A DNA stretch of 64,000 nt, taken from contig CM060731.1 of assembly GCA_030704615.1 (NCBI GenBank), positions 58,694,756-58,758,755 on the forward strand, in the 5' to 3' direction. Shown one piece after another: positions 11,530-22,866 of the stretch. This DNA is from Takakia lepidozioides. Lineage: Eukaryota; Streptophyta; Takakiopsida; Takakiales; Takakiaceae. Below the pieces are notes generated by a model. The model did not search any database and was not told where the DNA came from. It saw nothing but the letters and a program-made list of their open reading frames with translations. Every line of letters starts with the position of its first letter. Position 1 is the stretch's first letter. The translations under genes were made by a program, and so were the position numbers.

Positions 11530-13077
11530 GTTCATCAGCCGCTGTGGTTTATTTTGCATACTTGGGCTTTGACGTAATGGCCAGTATGGCTGAGGAAACC
11601 AAAAATCCCCCAAGAGACACTCCCATTGGCCTGGTTGGCTCCATGACGATTGTGACTATCATCTACTGCTTTATGGCCCTCACCCTCTGCATGATGCAGA
11701 AATATACCAACATTGATCCAGATGCTCCTTACTCATTTGCTTTCAAAGCAATTGGGCGGAACTGGGTGCAGAATTTAATAGCTCTGGGTGGGAATGACAA
11801 CAGTGTTGCTGGTACGGATAGTGAGCCAAGGTCGTTATGTGACACAAATTGCACGCACCCACATGTTACCACCTTGGTCTGCCCATATGAATTCAAAGAC
11901 AAGCACTTCTCTCCGTGCAACATTGGTGGGGCTGGTAATATGAGTAATGACCTCAATAGTTTCATTCTTTACAAGCCTGGAAGTTCTAACCATCTCTCTT
12001 TCAGCACACTCATGATCTTTATGCTGGTAGCGATTGCACTTATTGTGCTCCGACATTATATACCAGGGTAGACCCCTCCCTACTGCCTGCAACTGCTGTG
12101 GTTCTTGATATTACGTATTATCGTCTCATCAATTGCCATGGCAGCATACTGGGGCCTCAGCATTGACTGGGTTGGCCAGGTAATTAGACTACAACACCTT
12201 ATGCAGGGTTTGGCAGGCATGGTATTGTGCAATGCTTGAGCCGTAATTCTAGTAGGACATGAGAGAGATGATTGTCAACCCTCTCTAGCGTGTCATTGAA
12301 GATTTGGTATTGCAGCTTATATCTGCTTTCTCTGGTTTGCCAGCAAACAGAGAGTGCAATTGCCCATTGTGTGGGCAATCTGAAGACAGTATTCATTTTC
12401 TGATACACTGTCCGGGGTTCTCTCACCAAAGAGACGCTCTCTTCAAATCTATCAAGGGAATTGTGCCTGTACCCCTGTTTACCAACTTTGAAAGTCTCGA
12501 GGCTGAGCCAAAAACCCAGGCCCTCCTGAGGCCTAGTTTTTGGGCAAATCACACACAGCAGATTGATAGGGATTTCTAGAGGATATCTGGAAAACCCGGA
12601 TTAATTCTATATATGAAGGTAAGTCTTACTACCAACGTCAGCCCCTGACAGAGGTAGGTTCTGTCCCTTTTGTTCCCGCTCAAACTGGGCGATCTTCGTG
12701 GCTATATGGTTTGCGACTACCTGGAGCCTGTGGTACTTCATCCCCATTGTCAGACACCCTGGGGAACGCCATGCATCCCGTGGCTGCCCTCAGCCTCTAT
12801 AGGGGTCAACATCTTCTTGCTGGGCTCGATCGACCGTGATTCCTTCATCCGGTTCAGGGTTTGGACTGGGATCATTCTGGTGTACTACATCTTTGTTGGC
12901 CTGCATGCTTCTCATGATGCCGCAGTGGAGAAAGCCGACCCAGATGATCTGAAGCTAGACAAGGCCACAAAACAAGTTGAGCAACCACCAGCACATCTTA
13001 CAGAAACTCAAGCTTGTGATGAAGAGATCAAGCCAAATGAAAGTGTGCATATAGACGTAACAAGACAGGAGCGTTGA
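11530..13077 (+). pseudogene. Cationic amino acid transporter (CAT family) pseudogene, 3' half, split by a LINE fragment
   Basis: Plant CAT transporters are 12-14-helix amino acid permeases of the plasma membrane or tonoplast. Fragment 1 (11533-11790) reads AVVYFAYLGFDVMASMAEET and continues through a helix to a YSFAFKAIG..NWVQNLIALG end. Fragment 2 (about 11995-12185) gives STLMIFMLVAIALIVL, then a stop codon at 12069-12071 inside the loop, then SSIAMAAYWGLSIDWVGQ. Fragment 3 (about 12691-13075) has IFVAIWFATTWSLWYFIP, a frameshift near 12760, then CIPWLPSASIGVNIFLLGSI, a last helix and a charged tail. The N-terminal half is not present. A LINE 3' piece lies between fragments 2 and 3. In-frame stop, frameshift, insertion and missing half together make this a pseudogene. 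Confidence 0.75.
12343..12690 (+). mobile_element. LINE 3' fragment inserted in the transporter pseudogene
   Basis: Nearly identical to 20750-21110 of the longer LINE in this window. Both encode ECNCPLCGQSEDSIHFLIHC and the following FTNFESLEAEPK block. Relative to that copy it has small deletions near its left edge and near 12568. It ends abruptly at CAAACTGGGCG, where transporter-like sequence resumes, so it lacks the last 40 bases of the longer copy. The high identity suggests recent activity of this family. Confidence 0.85.
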
Positions 13078-13079
13078 AC

Positions 13080-13530
13080 ATTAATGGAGATCATCGTCTC
13101 TTCATCTGAGGTCTCTTTGGTGCAGGTCACTCGTAGATGCCTCCAGATCCTTGTTTGGAAAAAAACTACAATTGGTTGCGAAAACATTAACAGAAAACTT
13201 TATTAAAAAGAAGGTTAGAGCATGTTAAATTTACTGAGCAGAGAGCTCCAACGGACAATTGAAGGACTGAACCCAGGATAACCCTGGTTGTGTACAGGCA
13301 AGGCAACGCTGAGCTGCCTACAAAATCTTCACAAGGCCATGAACAAAGTCCCCAGAAACTGAAATTGGCCCATTCCTACAGGGTTATAAGCTCACAAAGA
13401 AGGATGGTGGAATTGTGTTGGTGGCTACCCAACTGACAGCTTTTATTTTCTCCCGTGAACATCTCTTCCAAGCCCTCCCTATCATTCACTCATCTGCAAT
13501 CAACCAAATCAGTTGAAGGCCTACCGAGCA
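13080..13530. other. 3' flank of the transporter pseudogene, nothing recognised
   Basis: AT-rich sequence without a credible gene. It probably contains the former 3' untranslated region of the transporter. Confidence 0.4.
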
Positions 13531-13532
13531 CG

Positions 13533-13860
13533 ACAAGAATCTTTGTTACTTCAATCCCACTTTTTGTAGGGCAAACGGACATAAATCTGAACCCTAGATT
13601 CTGTAGGAGGTGAACCCTGAACATACGTTCATTGGACGGCTAAGGTTTGTCAATGTTGGCTTTGTAATCATATTGCGCAACACTAGGGACCACAAGAGTG
13701 TGGGAGAGAGTGCGGAAATTGCAAAGCAGACGAGAAAGTTTGTGAAAGGAGAGAGAATGTACTCATAAGACGTTGTTTGCTAGAGGACACAGAGAGATGC
13801 AGCAGGTGCGTTCCAAATTCACGAACGCGCACCGTGCTGTGCATGACACCTTCTCAGAAA
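13533..13860 (+). repeat. Dispersed repeat, copy A
   Basis: Shares ordered blocks with 36806-37213 on the opposite strand: AATCTTTGTTACTTCAATCC, AAATCTGAACC..AGATTCTG, TTGCGCAACACTAGGGA, GTGTGGGAGAGAGT and a GAGATGCAGCAGGTGCGTTC to CTGTGCATGACACCTTCT end. Between the blocks the copies differ by indels, and copy B has a long (CT)n tract. A short non-autonomous element is likely. I could not define termini or a target duplication. Confidence 0.65.
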
Positions 13861-14142
13861 ACACACTGGCATGTCTGCATTTTCGTGTGTGAAGACCGTT
13901 GGCGCTGGAAGTCCTTTCAATTTGAAGAGTGCTGGTGTGGATTTTTTAACATTGTTGGCCAACATGTGCCATAGCACATCTGCTTCCACTAAATCCATAA
14001 CCAGTCCACCCGTTGTAGATACAGAGACCAAAATTGACCTCCCTGTGCAACTGAAGTTGAGTGCAACTCTTGATTATTTTGATTTCATGGGAAGTGGTCA
14101 TCCCCGCAGATAATCTACTTGCGGTTTGATGGTGAGAAGCAG

Positions 14143-15449
14143 CTAGCTGCCAATTGAAAACCCAAAAAAGAGTTCCAAAGACTCTGACACGAATACATTG
14201 GATGCAATGGGCGCAATGGGCGCTGCTGCCACAGATGCAATATGAAGCTGGTGACGAATGAAGGGGGCTAGTGCAGCAATTATGTCTCGCAGAGTGTCCA
14301 CATGCCAGTCGGGCTCCAGCTGCCGCACAAATGATGACCTTCCAGCCTCCGTGCTACAAAACAGAACCTTGTTGCGATTCAAACCCCCAATTGAGAATAC
14401 GCCAACGGAGTCCAATGCGGCCAACACAGATGCCTCACCTGCATCATCCTCAACCTTGGCAATGAGATAAAGATCGCAAGTGCGAGCAATCTCCAACAGC
14501 ACCTCCACTACCGCTGGCCTCACCACCGCATGACTTTGAAGCTCTTGAGAAGAAGTCTCCTCCAATATTACTCCAACCAGCTGACAAGTCATTTTCCTGC
14601 CCCCATTCAATTGTCGCCTCACCATTCGAGCCAAAGTAAGGTGGGCAGGTGCTGCCGCCTCGACAATGCTGCCACGTTGGGCGGCTTGCGTGATAGACCG
14701 TGCCACTGCCGTCGATGACCCCCCTGCATCCGTATCCATGAGAGCTGCATCCGCTGGAGTCGAGGCTCCTTCGCGCTTGGTGGATCCGCTTTGTCTGTTG
14801 GGAACCTTCAGCAACTTCCAGGTGCACACAAATGCAATTGCCAACCCGGCAGCAGCCCCTACCGAGCTAGCACTTTTATATTTCAAAAGCAAACCAAGGA
14901 AGTGAGACAACTTGACTGTCAGAGATGAACTAAAACCATGCACTGATTGCACAAGCTCCTCGGCTATAGACTGACCCATGCCTACCCGTATCCCCGTTCC
15001 CTTTACCTTCTTCTGCACAATTCCCAGCAAGTAGCTCCCTAACCAAAAAAACTTCAGACAGCTTTCAACGCCTTAAATTGGGCTGCGTGACAAGCTAGTG
15101 AGCGATGAACTTGTTTTTGAGCCACAATCCTAATCTTCGCTGGATACCTGTCTGCGATGATTCAAACAAGAACCCTCCCATATCACTCAAAGTTGAACAA
15201 GGACATCCAACTCTCAAAACTTGCCAGAATTCCTTCCTCTTCGACCAACAAGTGCACAAAAAATCATGCCCAGGAAACGGTAGATCGCCGACGAGAACGA
15301 AGACTCTTACCCTTCTGCAATCGTCCTCCTCCTTCAATCGGATACTCCACAATGATTCTCAACGTTAGACCTATCGCATCCCTCGAGAACGCACTGCGAG
15401 GAATAGAGATTAGATCCCGTGTTTTAGGGTTTGCAAGCTGACCGGACAT
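14143..15449 (-). CDS. PEX22: Peroxisome biogenesis protein PEX22-like
   Basis: Plant PEX22 is a peroxisomal membrane protein that anchors and activates the ubiquitin-conjugating enzyme PEX4 used for recycling the PEX5 import receptor. The main exon (15038-14143) has an N-terminal hydrophobic segment (SSVGAAAGLAIAFVCTWKLL), a variable Ser/Ala linker, and the conserved C-terminal domain with MTCQLVGVILEETSSQELQ, VVEVLLEIARTCDLYLIAKV, VLFCSTEAGRSSFVRQLEPD and an NVFVSESLELFFG end. The frame enters this exon from a TTTTTTTGGTTAG acceptor with no local ATG. A matching first exon is proposed at 15449-15311 (MSGQLANPKTRDL..., donor G|GTAAGA); the phases agree and give a 344-residue protein. Identity of the main exon is strong. 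Exon 1 is a prediction. Confidence 0.85.
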
Positions 15450-15459
15450 TTGGCAAATG

Positions 15460-17600
15460 CATAGTGCAGCCCGCAGAAAGCTGCCACGTTGCCGATTTTC
15501 CGCCGGCCATTGCTGGTATCCTCGTCTGGAATACCGGACACTTCCAGTTTTCCTACACTACGGATGCCTTTGGCAATCGGCTACAGCCGGTGGAGTTGTC
15601 TCTATCAGGAAATAGCGTGTAAGGATGTCGAGATGAGGTGCAGAGCTTTCGGGATCGTTGCTGGAATTGAGCGCTCTTCGACGATATAATGATCCTGCAG
15701 GTCTGCTGATGCGCGTTGAAATTGTGCTGACTGTATTGTTTGCATCGGTGGATTTTTTCTCTATCTGAAGGTCGTTTTCTCTTACGCTTCAGAATTGTGC
15801 AAGTATTTCCATGCCTCATGTCCCTTAAAGAAAATATCGTCAGGGCCGAATTTCTGTGTTGACAAGATCCTCTTCCTTCTGTCAAGATGTGTTTCTATTG
15901 GGTGTCTACTACTTCGCAGGTCCAAGCTTTGCTGAGCTAAAGATGTTTTCTGCGTGTGGCTTTACATTGTGCACCTAGCGCGTGATTGTTCATTTCAATG
16001 TGTTCTGTTTCTGAATTTTCCCGCTTAGGATTTCTGTCTGCTGAGAGTGGTACGCCCTACAATTTTTCCACCGGAGTTATTGTTGGCGCTCTGGTCTCTG
16101 TACCATTTATTTCTTCTCCGAGATAGGTACGATGTTTTAGTTCGCTGAAATTGCGTCTCCAAAGGATTGATCTTTGTTTGTTTCGCATGGATCTTCAGTA
16201 GATCATTTCGTGTCGAACCGTGATTCATCTCCGTGTACGGATGCTCGTATTCTCCCCTGCAATGCGTAGGTCAATTCTATGCAATATACGTCTGTATCTG
16301 AACTCCATACTGAGCGAACATGTCGGAGTGTTTCGGATGCTCACTGCGATTTATTTATGAATTTATTTATGAGTAGCTAGTTTTCCTGTGTCTAAATCCC
16401 AGTGTAGCATCGACATTGTACATGCTACATGCTGTGTATATCTAACACCTTCCCCTACCAAATTGCCTGACCTTGAAACAGCATGGTTGCATGGGAATGA
16501 GACTGTGTACAACGGCAGGCATTAGCAAGGTACTTAAGGATCGAATTGATTCGTGCGTTTGTAGCAGAGTGAAGTGACTCGCAGATTCATATTAGTTATA
16601 TCAGCCCCTACAGCTCTTGTCAATCAATTGAAGTCTCTTCTTTTGCACTTTCTATACACATTACAATAGACTTAGGTAGTTTCTGTAAGACCCAGGCAAA
16701 TTGTATGCTTTGAGTTCACCTTGAGAGATATGGTTCCAGTGTTCTGACTGTGATTATTTGTAATAGGCTGGTCTTCCACATAGCAGAAATTGGCCATGCA
16801 ATCTAGGCTGTAGCCGCACGCCTAAGGCACAGCAAGTGGGATTCCAAAGACAGTTGGCACCTCAACTTGCCTTGCCACTAAGCTGCTCCTTATCTGCAGG
16901 TGCATTTGGTAAGTTAACATAATCTGATCGCTTGCCCTAAGCTTGTTTGACATCAGGGTTACTTGATGATCTTCACGGTAGTTTGGAAGACATATTATTT
17001 CTCACTTGTATAGTACTAATAAACATTTGCATTATCTGACCTCCTTTTCCCATCTACTTCTGGTGCTTGATTTTGTGGGCATTTGTTTCTGTAAGTGTAT
17101 GAGATGTATCAGAAAAGGTTCATCAGTTAGTTTCTGTCACCTTCACGTATTTGTGTGCAGACAAAATTAGATATGTTTCTCAGGAAAGGGGCATTTTATC
17201 ATTCTATGGACTTTCATTGCTGCGGTGTAGCAGAATCTGCTTAATCCTGTTGGGCTTAGTGATAGGAATACATAGGCATTCATGCCTCTTGTAGTGTGAG
17301 ATTCAATTAAATGAAAAGTGACCAAAAGAAGAGAGAAAAAGGGAGACTCTTGCCGAAGCAAGCGTAACTTATGGTGTCACTTTGAAAAGTGACAGTAAGT
17401 TTGGAAATTGAGCTGTTATTTGACCACAAGAACCACAATGGATGAAAGAGATCTGCTACTGTCTTCCATGGGCAAGTTTGTACCTCTGTAAGCATATGTA
17501 AGTGTATCTCGAGGTACTTGAGGTGAGCCCTTGGCCTCATAATGGCTAATTCTTTGAAATATTGACGATCTCTCGGGTTGGTTCCTGTGCTTAAACTTAT
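15460..17600. other. Long intergenic region, possible promoter and 5' leader space
   Basis: Lies between the PEX22 start on the minus strand and the LINE, and further on the phosphatase gene on the plus strand. The two genes diverge, so the region may hold both promoters, with the LINE inserted on the phosphatase side. Sequence is T-rich and has no gene that I can support. Confidence 0.4.
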
Positions 17601-17605
17601 GGCCT

Positions 17606-20600
17606 GTGAAAACAATAAAAATTTTAGCTCCTATCAACATCAACACTCCTCAGGGTGATCCCTGGGAATTGGTTACTTATGCCAAATCTAGGGCTTCATG
17701 TGTAGTTTTTGGGGTGAATCCCAGGATGGACAATGTGTCCTTTAAAACTACATGCTCTAGCTTAGGCTTGGATTTCATGGCTAATGGTACCATCTCGAGA
17801 CTTGATAACAGGTGTACGTTGAAGGTTGCAATGACCAAAAGTGCTTCTAATAGAGTCCCGCATCAATTCAATCTCAAAGAAGTTCGTCCCTTGACTGGCT
17901 GGAGAGCGGTCTTAGACATTGGTGATTCAATGGGGCGCTTTAGGAAGACAACCAAGGGCAACAACTTCAATTTGAGAGTTTCTAATCGGTTTGATGCTCT
18001 GGATGAGGTTGAATCCAAACAGCCAGAAGGACAAGATGCCCCTAAGTGTACGGAACCTGAACGTCCTGAATCTGAAGGATTTGGTACTCTGAATGGTTTA
18101 CCAATCCTCAAGGTTTACACAAGACGGACAAATTCTATACACGGGGTAATTGTCCCCAAGCCGTCAGATGGACAATCTGTCCCTAAGTGTCGTCGTGTAA
18201 CTGAAGGATTTGGTACATGGTTTACCAATCCTCAAAGTCTACACAATACGAGCAAAATCTATACACGGGGTAATTGTCCCCAAGCAGTCTGACGGACAAT
18301 CTGCCCCTATGTGTGCGGAGCCTGTGCGTCGTGTAACTGAAAGATTTGGTACCCTGAATTGCTTACCAATTCTCAAAGTTTACACAAGACGAGCAAAATC
18401 TACACATGGGGTAACTGTCCCCCCTTTGCAGAACGGTTGGCCGTCCAGGAGCAATCACAAGCTACCTAGACGACTAACAATTCACACGCAAAGGGCTGGC
18501 TTGCGGCTGGCCACTTTCAACTTCTCAGGGTTGACCAATCAAAGGAAACAACTTGAAGTGGGACAAGTTCTTCGGACTAATGAGTCTGTGCTGGGCAAGA
18601 AACATGGGAAGCGGCGGATAAACTGGTTGGAGATGTCATTTGTTATAAATGGGCAGGTAAGATGTGTACTCTCAAGGCAGCCTCTGCCAAACGCGGTCAA
18701 AAAGGGGTTGGATTCTTTGTCCGTGATTTCTTGTTTGACAATTGTGAAATTATCAACAAGGGTTTGAGGTACGAGCATAGTATCTTGTAAAACTGAATTT
18801 GAAGGGCGGCATGAGTACAAAGGACCTCTTTGTTGGTTGTGTTTACATGCCTACAGAGGGGACCCTTAGTGCTGACGCAGACAAGGCCTTCGAAGATGTA
18901 AAGCTGGACTGTGCTTCGTTCCTTGCCAAAGGGCAGGTGGTACTATTGGGGGACTTCAATGCCCGGGTGGGCAAAGGGATCCATCAGGACGATATCATTG
19001 GACCTTTTGGTGAGGACGAGCTGAATTCTAATGGCAGACGGTTAATTAACTGTCTAGAAGAGCTTCAGCTTTTGACCTTGAATAACAGGACAAGAGGTGA
19101 CCAAGTGCAGTGGACTCGTGAGAAATCCCAAACTGGGGAACGTTTTGTGGACTATATCATAATGGACAAAATTTTGTTCCCCCAGTGTGCCAATGTGTTG
19201 ATCGACAGAACTGATATTGGTGCCTCTGACCACTTCGTGGTTTGGACTGAGATCAAAAGGTGTTTTCCCACCACCAAGAGATCTGTGAAACGTTCGATTC
19301 GGAAGTGGCGCATAGAAAAATTCCACAATGAGGAGGTCAAGGCTGAGTACGTCCAGGCCTTGCAAGAGGCTCTCCCTCATTTTGTCCAATCGCTCCAAGA
19401 ACTTCAGTCACGCTCTGTTAACGCAAGAAATGAAGTCGAAAGAGCAGTGGACTCTTGGGAGAGTTTCGTTTCCTCCGTGGCTGACAAGATCATTGGGAGG
19501 AAACTAATTGTCTGCGGTAGAGCAGTTAATTGGTGGACTAATGAGATTAAACTCAAGATAGCTGAGAGACGAGCCCTCTATAAAGAGTGCTGCAATTTGG
19601 AAACCAACAGAGAATTGTGGGCGAGGTACTACCAGCTCCGTAAAGATATCAATCAGCTTGTTAGGTCTCAGAAGAAATTATACTGGGACAAGTTATACAG
19701 TGAAATAAACTCAAACCACCATGGTGGTAATGACAAGAAATTCTGGTTGGCCCTTCAACATTTGTACAAGCTGAAAAACGGTCAGCAAGTAAAGGTGCAG
19801 TGGTGACTTCATCGGTTGACATTGTCAAAACCTTTGAAACTCACTACAGTATCCTTGGCAGAATTTCTAAGTCTAACAGTGAGGGGTCTTCTGCTGAATG
19901 GAGGGACACAGTTGGAAAAACTGTTCCTATGATTCAAAACAGCCCTGATGAACTGGAGTATATTTCAATGGCTTATAATGCTCCCATTAGTTCTTCTGAG
20001 ATTGTGGAAGCAATTGAACATTTAAATGGATATAAAGCTGGTGGACCTGATGGTATTGTCAACGAGCTTATCAAGCACGGTGGCGAGAGGCCCTAGTTCT
20101 TCTCTTTAACCTTATCTGGAAGACTGAAATGATCCCCTTTGGCTGGCGACAGGGGGTCATTGTCAATCTATACAAGACCTGCCTTGGAGTACGGATCTGC
20201 TATATGGGTTGATAACTCCAACCAGGCTAAGTCTCTAGAATCCATTCAAGTGGGGGTGCTTAAGGAGTGTATGTCAGCATGCTCCAAAACAGCCAATGTG
20301 GCTGTTCGGGGTGAGTTTGGCATTCCGTCCTTAAGCTCCCGACGAGATGAATTCAAGGTCAGATGGTGGGTCAGCTGCAACATATGCCCAACACCAGATA
20401 TCCTAAGTTAATCGACTCTATATCTTGGAAACAGGACCGCCCTGTCAAACAGGCTAAGTCCTGGCAGAAGAGAGTAGAAGAGATCCTCAAGGACCTGGAC
20501 CTGGATCCGCAAGTCGTGACCCTGCTGGATAAATCTGACTTAGAGGCTGTAGTGTCCTCAGCCATGTCTGTTGCCATGAGATTGTCTGATGTTAGGCAGA

Positions 20601-21149
20601 AAACTTCCCTGAACTTGTTTCCAGTCTGTGACATGGGGGATGACATCTTGGATGACCTCAAGGGTCTACCCACTCTCGGCACTAGACTGAAATTTAAACT
20701 CAGGGCAGGAAGCCTACCTTTGAACAGCAAACAGAAGCAGAGAGGAAAGGGAGAGTGCAATTGCCCGTTGTGTGGGCAATCTGAAGATAGTATTCATTTT
20801 CTGATACACTGTCCGGGGTTCTCTCATCAAAGAGACGCTCTCTTCAAATCTATTAAGGGAATTGTGCCTGTACCCCTGTTTACCAACTTTGAAAGTCTCG
20901 AGGCTGAGCCAAAAGCCCAGGCCCTCCTGAGGCCTAGTTTTTGGGCAAATAACACACAGCAGATTGATGCTTGTGTGAAGGGATTTCTAGAGGATATCTG
21001 GAAAACCCGGATTAATTCTTTATATGGAGGTAAGTCTTACTACCAACGTCAGCCCCTGACAGAGGTAGGTTCTGTCCCTTTTGTTCCCGCTCAAACTGGG
21101 CGCGGGGTCAATGGCCACAAGGCTACGGCAAACAACGTCTTATGAGTAC
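17606..21149 (+). mobile_element. LINE retrotransposon with deleted reverse-transcriptase core
   Basis: Order on the plus strand: an ORF1-like basic region (17640-18060); a triplicated segment (18070-18423); the start of an endonuclease-exonuclease-phosphatase domain (ATFNFSGLTNQRKQ, 18510) broken by frameshifts to about 18790; the rest of that domain at 18799-19260 with VVLLGDFNARVG and the GASDHFVVW catalytic-His end; the linker; and the reverse-transcriptase N terminus with YKAGGPDGI (20030-20065). At about 20165-20190 the reading jumps from QGVIVNLYK to RPALEYGSAIWVDN, so fingers and palm including the catalytic DD are missing. The C-terminal part keeps ECNCPLCGQSEDSIHF (zf-RVT) and ends near 21145. 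It cannot retrotranspose by itself. Confidence 0.9.
18070..18423 (+). repeat. Internal triplication in the LINE, about 125-140-bp units
   Basis: Three tandem copies start at about 18070, 18199 and 18339 with GA(A/G)GATTTGGTA. Each carries TTTACCAATCCTCAA-like and ACACGGGGTAATTGTCCCC-like words. The second copy has indels that throw it out of frame with its neighbours, which is one reason the first LINE frame ends at 18292. Confidence 0.85.
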
Positions 21150-21321
21150 AATCTTTTTTGAGATTGCCTTGCTTGGTGCATAATATGTGAGCTTCTGCAC
21201 AATTTTGTGTGCATTGTTTGCATGCCTCGTGTTTCAGCAGATTGTTCCTCCCATCTTCAGTCTTGGGTGTGAATCTCAGTTCTCAGAGAATCCACTTGAC
21301 TTTCTTATGTGTGCAGAGGCA

Positions 21322-22866
21322 ATGACGCAGACTTTTCCATCCGTAGATTCGTTGAAGGCTGTCTTGTTTGATGTTGATGGCACTCTGGTGGATTCTGATC
21401 CTCTCCACTATGTAGCTTTCCGTGAGATGCTCCAAGAGGTTGGCCATTTCCACGTCCAACTTTTGGGGATTGCTAGGCTTGAAGTTCTGCTCCTCAAATA
21501 GTTCGAGGTTGGTTGCTTCATGATAAATATGAGCATGATTACACAACTACCTACAGCGCAGGAGTCATGACTATGTTTAAATTAGAGCTGTGAATTGGAT
21601 GGTGTGTTGGTGGCTTGTTGTGCTGAACCTTCTCTGATTCAGTTCATTTATTTGCTTATCTGCATATGAGTGCTTGAACAGTTTCCTGTTCTGGTTTGAA
21701 ATAGAGACTCTTGGGAAATGTATAGAAAAAGCTTGAGCAGTAATAACAATGGATAGAGGTGTGATAGGTCGGTTTCAATGGAGGCGTGCCCATAACAGAG
21801 GGGTTCTTCAGTCAGCATATCAGTGGCAAGCACAACCTGGAGATTGGTCTTGAACTTTTCCCAGAGTGGGACCAAGAATGGCGGGACAAGTTCTTGGACG
21901 ATAAGGAAGCACTGTTTCGGAGGTAAAGAGAATTACTGCCATGTAGTTCAAACAAGGGTGTTGAATGAATTTCATCTTATTGAAGCTGGAGGTGGAGTGA
22001 GTTCCATTCTTACCTGCTTCAAAAGAAGCAGCACTCTCCATCCATGCTTATGAGCATGTGGGTTCAACTCCAGTCCTCATTATCCTATCAGGTAGCTGCT
22101 TTGTGACGCCCTCCCACTTGTGGCCATTTGACAAGTATGGTGGTCACTGGTTACAGATGTACTTTTTTGGTCAGGGAATTGAGGTTTATTAGGTCATTTT
22201 TGGCGCAGCTTATGGAAGTAGGAAACCCATGTGTTCTACCCTTTTCATGATATGGAGGTGTTCCTAGTTGATGCTCCACATCGTTATGGTGGAAAGCCAA
22301 GGCATTGACCCCAACACTTGGATTGGCAGGATGGCAGCCGTGAAGCTGGCTCCTGTAATAGGCCTGCACCAACTGACTGACTGGGTACGCAAGCGGGGGC
22401 TTCGACGTGCTGCTGTGACAAATGCACCTCGTGTTAATGCAGAGCAAATGATTGCTGCTGTTGGCCTCACTGATTTTTTTGAGCTTCTTGTGATTGGCAG
22501 TGAGTGTAAAAGGGGCAAGCCGTTTCCGGATCCTTACTTAAAGGCTCTGGAGTATTTCAAAATTTCACCTGAACATGCTTTTGCGATTGAGGTGAGTTCT
22601 CTGGGCTACATTTATTCTGACTGTAGAACAGGCCACTTTAGTAGTTGTGGTACCTGAGGTACTGTTAGTGTAACTATTATGGTGAGAAAAGACTAAACAA
22701 TGATTTTTTGCAGGATTCACCGTCAGGACTTAAAGCAGCTGTTTCTGCTGGGCTACCAGTTGTGGGCGTCATCACCGGAAACCCGGGCCCTGTTCTGCTT
22801 GCAGCTGGTGCCACATTTCTGATTAAGAATTATGAGGATCCTGCATTGTGGCGTGCCTTGGAATAG
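21322..22866 (+). CDS. SGPP: HAD-superfamily sugar phosphatase, SGPP-like
   Basis: Predicted four-exon gene: 21322-21438, 21768-21922, 22330-22591, 22714-22866. All junctions are GT-AG, phases are consistent, and the product is 228 residues, the usual SGPP size. HAD motif I is LFDVDGTLVD (residues 15-24) with the nucleophilic Asp and the following acid/base Asp. The cap segment is GGVPITEGFFSQHISGKHNL. Motif II is RRAAVTNAPRVN, motif III is the Lys in ECKRGKPFPDPYLKALE, and motif IV is AIE|DSPSGLKAA, split by the last intron. The protein ends at AGATFLIKNYEDPALWRALE. Plant SGPP dephosphorylates small sugar phosphates, probably in the cytosol. An upstream in-frame ATG at 21308 and a 5' non-coding exon are possible; a GTGTGCAG acceptor precedes the ATG. 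The LINE ends 170 bp upstream. Confidence 0.85.
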
